From Methanomicrobiales archaeon HGW-Methanomicrobiales-1 (GTDB taxonomy: Archaea > Halobacteriota > Methanomicrobia > Methanomicrobiales > Methanospirillaceae), in NCBI GenBank assembly GCA_002839675.1, contig PGYM01000004.1, positions 1 to 64,000 of the forward strand: DNA of 64,000 bases, in the 5' to 3' direction. Position 1 is the stretch's first letter. Each line of letters opens with the position of its first letter. Below, one piece after another: positions 35,077 to 44,803 of this stretch. Both the position numbers and the translations under genes were made by a program. The notes below the pieces were generated by a model, which saw only the letters and a program-made list of their open reading frames with translations, was not told where the DNA came from and did no database searches.

Positions 35077-36741
35077 ATGCTGGAATTTTCAGGGCAAACG
35101 GTGAACAGAATGGAATATAATAAAATCATAAAATTTTTTGACAAACTCCTGCTGTTTTTCCTTCTCGCCATCCTCATCCTGTCAGCGCTCATGTACGCTT
35201 TTGTCTTAATCATCAACTGGGAGGACTGGTTCTTTGGCACAAAACTCGCCGGGTTGTCCGCAGGCATGTACCTGCTGGCAAAAGCAGTAACCGCAATCGT
35301 GTTGACCGTTCTCCTCGTTCAGTTCCCGAAATACAAAAAAATCATCACTCTCATGGCGGTTGCATATTTTGGATTTATCCTGATCGATTCTGCAACTACT
35401 ATCCAGAAAAATACCGGGGGGCAGCAATCGTTCTCGATCGTGCTCGCCATCTTTTTTCTCATCCCGGTCCTGTATTTCCTTGTCACGATCCTTACCTCCC
35501 GCCAGGATAAAGAACAGGAAACCGGGGAAACAGAAACGCCGGACTCTGGTGTAAGGAGTTCTGAACGCGGGATAAAACCTCGCACCATACAGATTATTAT
35601 CGGGATAGCGGGGGTTATAGCGCTCATCTTCCTCTGGGCGGTTTTGATCCCGATTGGGTTCTCCCTCATCGCGCCGCATGCCCCGTTCGAACACCTCAAT
35701 TTACCCGAAACACAGGACACCCTGATTACCAAAGTAAATGCAAATGGCACTACGGAATGGCAAACCGTTGTCCACGGGTACAGCGAATTTCCCCTTTCCG
35801 TAACACCGTCGACATATAATGGATTTATCTTCTCCGGTATGTTCTGGTTTCCCCAACAAAGCGAAGCGGGCCTCCGGGTGATGAACATCGACCGGAACGG
35901 CACGGTAATCTGGGATGTGCAACGGGGAATTCATGCGTACCCATCCGAGACAAATCTGGGCTGCGTCAAAACGACACTTGCTACCTGTGGGGAATATACC
36001 GTGATAATGTGCGACGGTTTTGTTATCCGGCTGGATGCACTGGGTAAGGAATTGTGGCACCGCAGTTATCCTGATACCATTGTCAATAATGCCCTCCCGC
36101 AATCTGATGGCGCGTTCCTGCTGATGGGTCATGCACACAGGGGAAAACCTTCGGAACAGGGCTGGACAATACTGGACGGCTGGATTCTGAAGGCAGACCG
36201 CTACGGGAATATTGTCTGGGAGAAAAAAGAGGACAGCTTCTCGAATTGCGTGAAGGCAACCATGCTGACGGAAGGAAATCTGCTGGTGGACTGTTTCAGA
36301 TCAAGCTCTGATCTGAATGTGGCAGGGAACCAGATTATGGCATTTGATACTCGGGGAAATCTCCTGTGGAAAAAGAATTTTGTCGAGAAAAATGTCGGTG
36401 TAGTTTACTCAATGGTGCAAAACCGTGATGAAACCATTGACGTGTACTTACGGGGAGAGGGAGAGCGAAAATATACCCTGGATCAACAGGGCAACACCCT
36501 TAACGAAGAGATTCTCTCTCCACAACCTGATTCATTCAGCCATGAAACAGAACCTGATACCGTATACCAGACAACATCACTCGCGGGTAACAGGACCCAG
36601 GTAAGTGCGAGAAGTTTACAAGGATCCGAATTGGTTTTCATTGTTGACTATCCGACAAACCGGGAAGATTTATCCGGGATCTATTCCGTGAACCCGACAA
36701 CCGATGGCGGGTACCTGGTATTTAGTACCGTCAAACCATGA
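35077..36741 (+). CDS. Membrane protein with extracytoplasmic PQQ-like propeller
   Basis: The 554-residue protein has five hydrophobic segments in its first 205 residues (for example LLLFFLLAILILSALMYAFV and IIIGIAGVIALIFLWAVLIP), then about 345 residues with repeated propeller-type strands (LDALGKELWHRSYPDT, KADRYGNIVWEKKED, FDTRGNLLWKKNF). The PQQ-like repeats likely form a beta-propeller outside the cell. Start uncertain: ATG 35077 or 35110. No neighbour clarifies its role. Confidence 0.75.
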   Translation: MLEFSGQTVNRMEYNKIIKFFDKLLLFFLLAILILSALMYAFVLIINWEDWFFGTKLAGLSAGMYLLAKAVTAIVLTVLLVQFPKYKKIITLMAVAYFGFILIDSATTIQKNTGGQQSFSIVLAIFFLIPVLYFLVTILTSRQDKEQETGETETPDSGVRSSERGIKPRTIQIIIGIAGVIALIFLWAVLIPIGFSLIAPHAPFEHLNLPETQDTLITKVNANGTTEWQTVVHGYSEFPLSVTPSTYNGFIFSGMFWFPQQSEAGLRVMNIDRNGTVIWDVQRGIHAYPSETNLGCVKTTLATCGEYTVIMCDGFVIRLDALGKELWHRSYPDTIVNNALPQSDGAFLLMGHAHRGKPSEQGWTILDGWILKADRYGNIVWEKKEDSFSNCVKATMLTEGNLLVDCFRSSSDLNVAGNQIMAFDTRGNLLWKKNFVEKNVGVVYSMVQNRDETIDVYLRGEGERKYTLDQQGNTLNEEILSPQPDSFSHETEPDTVYQTTSLAGNRTQVSARSLQGSELVFIVDYPTNREDLSGIYSVNPTTDGGYLVFSTVKP

Positions 36742-36940
36742 GATACCAGGGGATCTCCCTCAGTTACCCTTATTATACCTCCAGTCGAATGATGGTAAGC
36801 ACTTTTAACAATGTGCTGGCAGATGTAAGTCCGACGTGCGATATAACGCATGGCCTCAAACAAGGCTTTGGGATTACAGAGAGTCAGTTTATCAACTGTA
36901 CTTTTCTGGACTTACGTTTAGTCTATAAGGAGACTACATT
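36742..36940. other. Leader region of rps15
   Basis: This 199-base spacer holds the promoter and leader of the ribosomal gene cluster that follows. AAGGAG at 36928-36933 is the ribosome-binding site of rps15. No small gene is convincing. Confidence 0.4.
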
Positions 36941-37399
36941 ATGGCACGAATGCATGCTCGAAGAAGAGGCAAGTCATGCTCAGTCCGCCCCTACCGCAAG
37001 GAAGTTCCCGCATGGTCCAACAAGGACGTAGCAGGAATCACAAAAGTAATCCTTGAACTCCGGAAGGATGGCGCGTCGAGCAGCAAGATTGGACTCGTAC
37101 TCAGGGACAGCTATGGAGTTCCCGATATTAAACTTGCCACTGGCAAGCGTCTCGGTGAAATCTTAAAGGAGAACAATGTCGCGACAGAGATCCCCGAAGA
37201 TCTCCGGGACCTCATGACAAAGGCGCTCGGTCTGCGCAAGCACCTGAGTGAGAACAAGAAAGATCTGCACAACAAACGGCAGCTCCAGTTGACCGAATCC
37301 AAGGTCCGCCGTCTCGTGAAGTACTACACGGGAAGCAAGAGACTGCCCAAAGAGTTTGTGTACAAGCCGGAGACTGCAGAGATTCTGCTGTCCAGATAA
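36941..37399 (+). CDS. rps15: 30S ribosomal protein S15
   Basis: The 152-residue protein has the archaeal/eukaryotic S15 (S13e) start [20 protein letters not shown] and the end [21 protein letters not shown]. It is the first gene of a short cluster S15, DHH nuclease, Pcc1, S3Ae, which is a recurrent archaeal order. Confidence 0.96.
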   Translation: MARMHARRRGKSCSVRPYRKEVPAWSNKDVAGITKVILELRKDGASSSKIGLVLRDSYGVPDIKLATGKRLGEILKENNVATEIPEDLRDLMTKALGLRKHLSENKKDLHNKRQLQLTESKVRRLVKYYTGSKRLPKEFVYKPETAEILLSR

Positions 37400-37425
37400 T
37401 CCATCTAAATAATTATCCACAACCC

Positions 37426-38643
37426 ATGCCACTTGATACCGCAGCAGAAACCGTAGCCGAACAGATTTCCCGGCAGGAGTTCATCGAGGTGTTCGCACAC
37501 CACGATGCAGACGGCATAGCCGCTGCCTCGATTCTCTGCCACGCGATGCTGCGTTCAGGTATCCGCTTCCGGCTCCGGGTCCGACCGGAAATTTCCGTGA
37601 AGGACTTAACCGGTGATGACTCCTACCTGCTCTGCGATCTCGGTGCGGGCATGAACGATCTCCCGAACGACGCGATCGTGGTGGATCACCACCTTCCGGC
37701 ATTCGAAGGCGAGTTCCATGCAAACCCGCGACTGGCCAGTATTGACGGCGATCGCGAACTCTCGGCAGCAGGCACCGCGTATATCGTCGCCCAGAAAATG
37801 GGAGACAACCGCGACCTTGCCGGGCTCGTGATACCGGGTATAATTGGTGACGGACAGGAAATGGTTGGCAAGAACCTCGAAATCTTCAACGAGGCAATCA
37901 CCAACGGCATCATCGTACCGGACCGGGGACTCACCCTGCCGGGCAGGGACATGACCGAACGGTTCTACACCGCGATCAGCCCCTACCTTGAAGGCGTGAG
38001 CGGCACGGAAGAACTCGTATCCACGCTCATCAACCAGTCCGCAGGCAAAGACGGTATCATGCTCGACAACCTGCTCTCGCAGGTTGTAATCACGGCAGCA
38101 CCGGGCACAACGCTGGCCGGACTGGGTGCGATCTATGGCGACACGTACCACCTCCAGCGCGAAGTGATCGAGGATGCCCACGCACTCACCGCAGTCATCG
38201 ATGCCTGCGGAAAAGCCGGGCGCGGCGATCTCGCTGCATCCATCTGCCTCCGGTCGTCTCACGACATTGACCGGGCATGGGAGATTGCACGAAAGCACCG
38301 CGTCGGCGTGATCGATGCGATCCGCACAGCCAGCCCTGCAGAAGGTGCACCGGGCGTCTTTGAAGTCAAAGATGTAACGCTCGCAAGCGACGTTGCCGAT
38401 GTGTTAGCCCGCGACCGGGTGAATGCACAACCGGTGCTGGTCTATGCACGGGACGGGAAAGCCTGCCGGATATCGGCACGCTGCCCTGCCGGAGTCGAAC
38501 ATGAACTCGGCCCCCTGCTCAAGGCACTTGCACAGGCAAACAGCGGAAATGGCGGCGGACACAACCGGCGGGCAGGGGCAACCATCCCCTGCGACCAGAT
38601 CGGTGCGTTTACAAAAGCGTGGCACGAGGCGGTGGCATCATGA
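37426..38643 (+). CDS. DHH-family RecJ-like exonuclease
   Basis: The 405-residue phosphoesterase has the DHH signatures HHDADGIAAASIL (residues about 24-36) and IVVDHHLP near residue 86, and the C-terminal DHHA1 motif GNGGGHNRRAGATI. Members of this family are 5'-3' single-strand nucleases or nanoRNases, and in archaea some bind the GINS replication complex. It overlaps Pcc1 by four bases. Confidence 0.88.
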   Translation: MPLDTAAETVAEQISRQEFIEVFAHHDADGIAAASILCHAMLRSGIRFRLRVRPEISVKDLTGDDSYLLCDLGAGMNDLPNDAIVVDHHLPAFEGEFHANPRLASIDGDRELSAAGTAYIVAQKMGDNRDLAGLVIPGIIGDGQEMVGKNLEIFNEAITNGIIVPDRGLTLPGRDMTERFYTAISPYLEGVSGTEELVSTLINQSAGKDGIMLDNLLSQVVITAAPGTTLAGLGAIYGDTYHLQREVIEDAHALTAVIDACGKAGRGDLAASICLRSSHDIDRAWEIARKHRVGVIDAIRTASPAEGAPGVFEVKDVTLASDVADVLARDRVNAQPVLVYARDGKACRISARCPAGVEHELGPLLKALAQANSGNGGGHNRRAGATIPCDQIGAFTKAWHEAVAS

Positions 38644-38879
38644 TGCAGATCGAAGGCAGGATAACAACCCTGCACCGTAATGCAGGCGCAGTTGCATCGG
38701 CATTAACCCCGGACAACATGCGCAACATGAGCACAACCGCACAAGGCGATACGGTAACAACGGTGATCACCGGCACACAGATCCGGTCGGTCATCGCATC
38801 GGTGGATGATTATCTGATGAATCTGGCAATAGCGGAAGATGCAACAGTCATTTCCGCCCCAACAACAATCACCAGGTGA
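38640..38879 (+). CDS. pcc1: KEOPS complex subunit Pcc1
   Basis: The 79-residue protein matches Pcc1 in length and in position between the DHH nuclease and S3Ae genes; the start overlaps the nuclease stop (ATGA). It shows the expected strand-helix pattern (TVTTVITGTQIRSVIASVDDYLMNLAIAE). Pcc1 is the dimerisation subunit of KEOPS, which makes t6A in tRNA. The Kae1/Bud32 genes are not in the window. Confidence 0.85.
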   Translation: MMQIEGRITTLHRNAGAVASALTPDNMRNMSTTAQGDTVTTVITGTQIRSVIASVDDYLMNLAIAEDATVISAPTTITR

Positions 38880-38886
38880 TGTAAGT

Positions 38887-39492
38887 ATGGCAAGAAAAAA
38901 GCAAACTGGAAGAAGAGTAGAAGGCTGGAAGGCCAAGAGCTGGTACAAGGTGCACACTCCCGACAACCTCGGGAAAGTGTTCATCGGTGATACCATAGCA
39001 AACGATGCTGAAAACGTTGTCGGCAGGATCATGACGTCAACGCTTGGCGAGATCACCAACGATTACGCAAAGCAGCACATGAAGATGAGCTTTAAGATCA
39101 ACTCCGTAACCGGCGACGCGGCATACACCGAGTTCGTTGGCCATGAAGTGACCCGGGACTACCTCCGCTCGCTCGTCAAGCGCCGCAGCACCCGTGTTGA
39201 CTGTCATGTCCCGCTGGTCACCAAGGATGGCAAGAAAGTCCAGCTGACCATCAGCTGCTACACGTTTGCCCGTGCAAATGTCTCACAGGAGCACGCAATC
39301 CGGAAGATCATTACCGAAGCAGTCACTGCACAGGCATCCGCGTGGGATTTAACCACGCTTGTCAACGTGATTGTATCCGGCGAGATCTCACGCGATCTCT
39401 TCAAGGCAGTCAAGATCATCTACCCGACCCGCAGGGTCGAAGTCGTCAAGTCCAAAGTTCAGCCCGTGGCTGCACGGATTTCAACGGCATAA
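38887..39492 (+). CDS. rps3ae: 30S ribosomal protein S3Ae
   Basis: The 201-residue archaeal/eukaryotic ribosomal protein (S1e family) has KSWYKVHTPDNLGKVFIGDTI near its start and LRSLVKRRSTRVDCHVPLVTKDGKK in the middle. The start ATG 38887 lies eight bases after pcc1, and the longer frame from 38839 overlaps pcc1. Confidence 0.95.
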   Translation: MARKKQTGRRVEGWKAKSWYKVHTPDNLGKVFIGDTIANDAENVVGRIMTSTLGEITNDYAKQHMKMSFKINSVTGDAAYTEFVGHEVTRDYLRSLVKRRSTRVDCHVPLVTKDGKKVQLTISCYTFARANVSQEHAIRKIITEAVTAQASAWDLTTLVNVIVSGEISRDLFKAVKIIYPTRRVEVVKSKVQPVAARISTA

Positions 39493-39514
39493 TTTTTTTT
39501 TTGAGTTGTTTTTT
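39493..39514 (+). terminator. Poly-T terminator after rps3ae
   Basis: A ten-base T run directly after the stop codon is followed by further T runs up to 39547, a strong archaeal terminator context. Confidence 0.65.
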
Positions 39515-39623
39515 AAGATTTTTACCAGACCGTGCAGGTTTTTTTTAGCCAGCACGTAACCATCGCTAATCCCCAAAATCCCCCCGAAACCTAATTACCC
39601 CGCCCGTCCAACATTCCTTACTC

Positions 39624-40859
39624 ATGACCGCGAGCAGGATTCTTTTTATCGTCCTTGATGGAGTCTCCGATCGCCCCTGTCCCGCACTCGGGGGTACAAC
39701 CCCGCTCGCAGCAGCAAAAACTCCTGTTCTTGACAAACTTGCGCAGGAAGGCTGCTGTGGCATCATGGATACCATCGCGCCGGGCATCCGCCCGGGTTCC
39801 GACACCGCACACCTCGCCCTTCTCGGGTATGACCCCTACAAGTACTATACCGGCCGGGGACCGCTCGAATGCGAGGGCTCGGGCATCCACATGGAACCGG
39901 GCATGATCGGATTCCGGTGCAATTATGCCACTATCTCAAAAGAAGGGCTTGTCATCGATCGCCGGGCCGGGCGCATCCACGATACTGCCGCCTTAAGTGC
40001 CGCAATACAGGACGGCGTTGACCTCTCGAAGTTTGGCGTGGAGTTCACGTTCCGCTCCGGTGCCGGGCACCGGGCTGCCCTCGCCCTCAAAGGAGAGGGA
40101 ATCGGCCACTGCGTCACTTCCAATGATCCCAAGAAAGAGGGTGTGAAACCGCTCACGGTCAGCGCGATCAAAAAGTCACCGGCCCATGAAAAGACCGCAG
40201 CGGTCTGCAACGAGTTTGTCCGGCAGTCCACGAAGATTCTCTTCGATCACCCGATGAACAAAGAGCGGCTGGCACAGAACCTCAGCCCGGCAAACATCGT
40301 GCTGATGCGGGGCGCCGGCGAGATGGGGAAGTACGAACCGTTCACGGAAAAATACGGCCTCACGGGATCGGTCATCTCCGCTGCAAGCCTCATCACCGGT
40401 ATTGGCCGGGCAGTCGGCCTCCCGCATATCGAGGTCGCCGGTGCCACCGGTTCGCAGAACAGCAATGTAGCCGGCAAGATCTCGGCAGCAGTCAACGAGT
40501 TAAAGACCAAAGATTTTGTGCTCCTTAATATCAAGGGTGCCGATGAGTCCGGCCATGACGGACTTGCCGAACAGAAGAGGGATTTCATTGCAAAGATCGA
40601 CCCGCTTCTCGAACCGCTGCTGGACCTTAAGGATACTATCATCATCATCTGCGGGGACCACTCGACACCGTGCACGATTAAGGACCACAGCGCCGACCCG
40701 GTGCCGGTCCTGATACGGGGCGACGGCGTCCGGATGGACGACGTGGTCCGCTACGATGAATACCATTGTGCGAAAGGCGGCCTCAACCGGATCCGGGGCA
40801 CGGACCTGCTGCCGATTGCCCTTGACCTTATCAATAAATCACATAAATTCGGGGCCTGA
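39624..40859 (+). CDS. apgM: 2,3-bisphosphoglycerate-independent phosphoglycerate mutase, archaeal type
   Basis: The 411-residue enzyme interconverts 3- and 2-phosphoglycerate, the step before enolase. It belongs to the alkaline-phosphatase superfamily: RILFIVLDGVSDRP near the start carries the metal-binding Asp, GSDTAHLALLGYDP the Ser nucleophile region, KGADESGHDGL and IIICGDHSTPC the metal His/Asp sites. Its start lies 131 bases after rps3ae. The 3' neighbour is six bases away. Confidence 0.95.
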   Translation: MTASRILFIVLDGVSDRPCPALGGTTPLAAAKTPVLDKLAQEGCCGIMDTIAPGIRPGSDTAHLALLGYDPYKYYTGRGPLECEGSGIHMEPGMIGFRCNYATISKEGLVIDRRAGRIHDTAALSAAIQDGVDLSKFGVEFTFRSGAGHRAALALKGEGIGHCVTSNDPKKEGVKPLTVSAIKKSPAHEKTAAVCNEFVRQSTKILFDHPMNKERLAQNLSPANIVLMRGAGEMGKYEPFTEKYGLTGSVISAASLITGIGRAVGLPHIEVAGATGSQNSNVAGKISAAVNELKTKDFVLLNIKGADESGHDGLAEQKRDFIAKIDPLLEPLLDLKDTIIIICGDHSTPCTIKDHSADPVPVLIRGDGVRMDDVVRYDEYHCAKGGLNRIRGTDLLPIALDLINKSHKFGA

Positions 40860-40865
40860 GGGCAC

Positions 40866-41726
40866 GTGGCGGAGAACCAGATGAGAGAACGAGCCGTAAA
40901 AAACTGGCATAAGCACTGCCTGCTCCCGGATGGCACCGAGCTGCAGGAACACAGCCTGAAAACCGACCGGGATATTGTCGTCGGGGAGTTCTGCCAGATC
41001 GATTACGGTCTGCGGGGTGCCGACGTGTACGTGGGCGAATCCTCAAAGATCCGCGAGTACGTCTGGGCAAGCGGCGATGCCCGGATCGGCAATCTCTGCG
41101 AGATCGGCAGCGATGTGATCGCAAAGAAAGATGCGTATATTGGCGAAGGCGTGAAGATCAATGGCCGGCTGGTGGTTGCCGGGGCTCTTGACATCGGCGA
41201 GAAAGTCGAGATCAAAGAAGGGTTCGAGGCAACCGGTGCCATAGAGGTGCGAAACCCGATGCCGGTCTTCATGTTCATCATCATTTACTTAATGACGATG
41301 CTCAAGATCCAGAACGAGAAAGAACTCGACCGGATTCTCGACAACCTCTTTTCAGATGACGAGGAGAAGCGGGAGATCCCGCTCATGATCCCTGCCCGTT
41401 CGAAACTCAACATGAAACTTTTTTCTGTTCCCTCGACGATGAAGATCGGTAAGGGCTGCCGGCTCCACGGCAATATCCGGGCAGGCTCGATCGACGTCCA
41501 GCAGAACTCTGTGATCTTCGGGAGCCTGCGGGCACGAGGCAATATCAGTGTGGTCGATGGCGTCACCGTCCACGGCAATGTGGAGAGCGGCAGTACGGTC
41601 TTTGTGAAAAAGGGCGCCCATATTTTAGGGAACGTGATCGCAAAAGCGATCGTGCTCCATGAGGATGCCAGAATTGATGGCACCATCCAGGCACCGCATG
41701 GCATGCGGATCGAGCGTGGACCATGA
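40866..41726 (+). CDS. Bactofilin-like polymer-forming protein with central membrane span
   Basis: The 286-residue protein has two beta-helix blocks built from hexapeptide-like strands (residues about 45-125: GDARIGNLCEIGSDVIAKKDA; and 195-285: GSIDVQQNSVIFGSLRARGN), separated by a hydrophobic span (VFMFIIIYLMTMLKI) and a charged linker. The beta-helices are of the polymer-forming cytoskeletal (bactofilin) type. GTG 40866 or ATG 40881 may be the start. It overlaps the next gene by four bases. A membrane-associated scaffold is plausible. Confidence 0.8.
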   Translation: MAENQMRERAVKNWHKHCLLPDGTELQEHSLKTDRDIVVGEFCQIDYGLRGADVYVGESSKIREYVWASGDARIGNLCEIGSDVIAKKDAYIGEGVKINGRLVVAGALDIGEKVEIKEGFEATGAIEVRNPMPVFMFIIIYLMTMLKIQNEKELDRILDNLFSDDEEKREIPLMIPARSKLNMKLFSVPSTMKIGKGCRLHGNIRAGSIDVQQNSVIFGSLRARGNISVVDGVTVHGNVESGSTVFVKKGAHILGNVIAKAIVLHEDARIDGTIQAPHGMRIERGP

Positions 41727-42556
41727 ACATAGCAGAAATTCTCGAACTCGAAGACCTCCGGTTGGTGGAACCATCGTTTGCCGACCTTACAGACAGCAGG
41801 TACAACGCCCTGCTCGCACAACAGGATACCAGTGAAGGGCGTCTCTTACTGGATGAAGCAGAAGAGCCGCTCGCCCTCGCGTTCCAGGGCACGAATGGCT
41901 GGATTGCCGGTACATTTCTCTGCCGGAACCCCTCGGTCGCCCTTATCGACCTGTTCGAGAGCGTGAACGGCGAGATCTTCCAGGAGAACCGGGCGGCCTT
42001 TGCCGCAGCCGTGCGGGAATATTTCAGCAACGCCATGGTCGCTGAAGTCCCACCGGCAATCGATGACCTCAATCCCGCCCGGCGGGGGATTCTCGGGCAG
42101 CTGATCGAGAATACCTGGGGCAGCGGCAGTGGCGAGACCTGTGTTGACTGCTGCTGCGGCTCGGGAGTCGGCTCGCTGGTGCTCCGGGATATCGGGTACT
42201 CCCCGCTTTCCTATGACAATGATGCCTCCCTCCTCTCGCGGGGTCTGCATGCAGGCCGGCTCCTGCCAACAGAGACTATGTGTCTTGACGCCACTATCGC
42301 ATCGCAGTACATTGAACCCTCGCCAAAAGGTATCGGGATCATGTTAGGCGAGTTCAACAGTTTTAACCAGGATATGTGGGAAGCAATCGTGCGGGAACTC
42401 TTTGAAGCCACTAAAGAGACGCTGATCACGGTGGGAACGGAACCCGAGGCCCGCCTCGTGGCAAAATGGGGCGAAGATATGGGCCGGACCGTTGAAGTTC
42501 GGGAGAATCCCGCGGATCCCATCTACGATCTCTGGGTATGCGAATCGCACGTTTAA
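41723..42556 (+). CDS. SAM-dependent methyltransferase-like protein
   Basis: The 277-residue protein has a Rossmann-like glycine motif, TCVDCCCGSGVGSLVLRD, around residue 140, and a following acidic strand YDNDASLLSRGL, typical of class I SAM-binding proteins. The N-terminal 130 residues are unrecognised. It is coupled to the bactofilin-like gene by an ATGA overlap. Substrate unknown. Confidence 0.7.
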   Translation: MNIAEILELEDLRLVEPSFADLTDSRYNALLAQQDTSEGRLLLDEAEEPLALAFQGTNGWIAGTFLCRNPSVALIDLFESVNGEIFQENRAAFAAAVREYFSNAMVAEVPPAIDDLNPARRGILGQLIENTWGSGSGETCVDCCCGSGVGSLVLRDIGYSPLSYDNDASLLSRGLHAGRLLPTETMCLDATIASQYIEPSPKGIGIMLGEFNSFNQDMWEAIVRELFEATKETLITVGTEPEARLVAKWGEDMGRTVEVRENPADPIYDLWVCESHV

Positions 42557-42586
42557 AAAAAAGTGCGGAAAGGATATAAAAAAATA

Positions 42587-42787
42587 TTATTTCGGGGTCT
42601 GGACGCGTTTTAACCGCTCGCTGACCGGGTCGCCGCTCTCGTGTACACTTTTAAACGGGGGGGTGCAGGCCCGTATCCCCCGTTTATGCGAGAACATCTC
42701 GTCAGTATTGAGGTTTTCTCCGGTAAGCTTCCGGGTCAGTTTGTCCAGGTCTTTTTTTACCTGCAGTTCCTGCTCATCAGGTTCCAT
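42587..42787 (-). CDS. Small hypothetical protein (66 aa)
   Basis: From ATG 42787 the frame reads MEPDEQELQVKKDLDKLTRK and ends SERLKRVQTPK. It is charged and helical with a Cys and basic cluster (HKRGIRACTPPF). It has no recognised domain. It is convergent with the methyltransferase-like gene. Its coding character is reasonable but its reality is uncertain. Confidence 0.5.
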   Translation of the reverse strand: MEPDEQELQVKKDLDKLTRKLTGENLNTDEMFSHKRGIRACTPPFKSVHESGDPVSERLKRVQTPK

Positions 42788-43017
42788 GGTTATACTGATA
42801 CATCTGGGAGAATATAGAATTTTGCGAGTAGTTGCCGGACTACGTTGTTGTACCGGCCCTTGTTCATTGTTCCTTCCCGGGTATCCCGAAGACGATATCA
42901 TGGAACTGCGTCGAGGCCATGATGGTCGGGTCCTTCAAAGTCCGTGTCAGTACGATCATCCACCCGGGCAGGGAGTGGTAGAAGCGTTTCGCCCGGGGAA
43001 AAAGGAAAAAAAAAGAA

Positions 43018-43590
43018 TTACTTTGTTTTGAGATACGGTGCGGGGCAGGACTTCTGCCATTCTTTCAGGCGGATACCATACACTACCCGGACAACCCCGT
43101 ACAGGATGAGAAACGTCCCTATCGCAATGCCGAAATACATCAGGTTGTTTTCCGGGATTACGATTAAATATATCCCGAGAAGGATCGCAGCGAACGACGA
43201 GAATGCTACAATGCTTCGCACAAAAAAATCAAAGATGATAGTTGCTGCAGCAAGCACCATCAGACAACCGAAGACAATCAGGCTGACCCCGATGAGGATT
43301 CCGGCCGTGGCGATAATCCATGCCGGGTTGAGCAGGGAAACCAGCGCCAGCAGTATCCCGACAGCACCAATCCCTGCAATCAGCCACCTGGAAAATCCTC
43401 CGCCTTCAATGAACAATCCTTCAGCGATCAGGATTCCGGCAAGGACAAGAATGACAATGGCGCTGAACGTAACAATGAAACCCATGGCATGACGGGGGAA
43501 GAAGAACGTTGCAACGCCGATAAATAATGCAAGAAAACCTGAAGCAGTGATTGAACCCCATTTCAGATCGCAGTACTCATACACGGTCAA
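43018..43590 (-). CDS. HdeD/DUF308-like membrane protein
   Basis: The 190-residue protein has six hydrophobic segments with the repeating pattern of the HdeD family (ASGFLALFIGVATFFFPRHA; ILIAEGLFIEGGG; IGAVGILLALVSLLNP). HdeD in bacteria is linked to acid resistance, but archaeal copies are uncharacterised. Start ATG 43590. Confidence 0.85.
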   Translation of the reverse strand: MTVYEYCDLKWGSITASGFLALFIGVATFFFPRHAMGFIVTFSAIVILVLAGILIAEGLFIEGGGFSRWLIAGIGAVGILLALVSLLNPAWIIATAGILIGVSLIVFGCLMVLAAATIIFDFFVRSIVAFSSFAAILLGIYLIVIPENNLMYFGIAIGTFLILYGVVRVVYGIRLKEWQKSCPAPYLKTK

Positions 43591-43935
43591 TCATTTTTTT
43601 CCCGGGATAATAATGGCATCGCTGAATTACCAAGTGGTGGGGCGTGCCCCGGGGGGCTGGCCGGGTCTCCGCGTAATGGCCCGGCCCTGAGCCGGTGATC
43701 GCATGGCGTTTGGCGATTGAGCGGTACACAAGGCACCGGACCGGGCATGTAACGAAGCGTTTGGAAGAGGGAGCGTGTAACGGAATGGGCTCAGCTACTC
43801 CGGAACCATATGACATGAGAAACACGGTAAACAGAAAGGCTGATGATCATTTTCACTCCGCACCTGCATACTTTAAGTGCCATTACTTCCGGCTTATATC
43901 TGTAGAGAATATACTTTCAAGTCAGGAACCGGGAA
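43591..43935. other. Spacer with first copy of the 160-base repeat
   Basis: The spacer between the HdeD-like gene and dinD is filled by repeat copy 1 (43637-43808) followed by about 125 AT-rich bases that should contain the dinD promoter. No gene is seen. Confidence 0.6.
43637..43808 (+). repeat. 160-base GC-rich repeat, copy 1
   Basis: This copy contains GGGGGCTGGCCGGGTCTCCG, then GGCCCGGCCCTGAGCCGGTG, GCGTTTGGCGATTGAGCGG, CACCGGACCGGGCATGTAAC, and ends with GGGCTCAGCTACTCCGGAAC. It is the leftmost member of the family. Confidence 0.8.
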
Positions 43936-44802
43936 ATGAAACCAGCACTCATCAGACGCCTTCACAAAAATTTTGAAGATTATGTTCACGTACAGGAAGG
44001 TATTGAATTCTGGTTCGCCCGGGACTTACAGAACCTCCTCGGTTATACCGAATGGAGAAATTTTTTAAAAGTTATCGAAAAAGCCCGTGAATCCTGCAAA
44101 AATGCAAACAACCCGATTTTAGATCATTTTGTTGACGCCAACAAATCGATCCCGGTTCCCAAAGGGGGGGAAAGGGATATTGAAGATATCCTTCTCACCC
44201 GCTATGCCTGTTATCTTATTGCCCAGAACGGCGATCCCCGCAAGGAAGAGATTGCGTTTGCCCAGAGTTATTTTGCGGTGCAGACACGCAAACAGGAGAT
44301 CATTGAAGACCATATTCGTCTTGCCGAACGGCTGAAAGCGAGAAAACAGCTGAAAGATTCAGAAAAAGAATTATCACGGAATATTTACGAGCGGGGCGTT
44401 GGCGAGTCGGGGTTTGCCCGTATCCGGAGCAAAGGGGATATGGCTCTTTTCGGCGGCCATACTACCCACATGATGAAAAAACGCATGGTGATTGCAGAGA
44501 ACCGGCCACTCGCCGATTTTCTTCCGACCGTTACCATTACGGCCAAAAATCTCGCCACTGAGATCACGAATTTCAATGTTACAAAAGAAGATATGCAGGG
44601 CGAAGAGCCAATCACGGTTGAACATGTGCAAAATAATCAGGATATCCGGGATTTGCTCCTGAAGCGGGGGATCCGACCCGAAAGTCTTGCTCCGGAAGAA
44701 GATCTCATGAAACTTGAGCGACGAGTGAAATCCCAGGAAAAACAGATCGCGAAACGTGCGGGAAAAATTGCTGCTGATTTGATCGATTCAGGAAAGGGTT
44801 GA
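43936..44802 (+). CDS. dinD: DNA damage-inducible protein D (DinD-like)
   Basis: The 288-residue protein has an N-terminal BRO-N-like domain (GIEFWFARDLQNLLGYTEWRNF), the DinD core (RDIEDILLTRYACYLIAQNGDP, EEIAFAQSYFAVQTRKQE), and a C-terminal coiled coil (LERRVKSQEKQIAKRAGK). E. coli DinD is SOS-induced and inhibits RecA. It is a bacterial-type gene in an archaeon and lies next to repeat copies on both sides. Confidence 0.88.
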   Translation: MKPALIRRLHKNFEDYVHVQEGIEFWFARDLQNLLGYTEWRNFLKVIEKARESCKNANNPILDHFVDANKSIPVPKGGERDIEDILLTRYACYLIAQNGDPRKEEIAFAQSYFAVQTRKQEIIEDHIRLAERLKARKQLKDSEKELSRNIYERGVGESGFARIRSKGDMALFGGHTTHMMKKRMVIAENRPLADFLPTVTITAKNLATEITNFNVTKEDMQGEEPITVEHVQNNQDIRDLLLKRGIRPESLAPEEDLMKLERRVKSQEKQIAKRAGKIAADLIDSGKG

Positions 44803-44803
44803 G

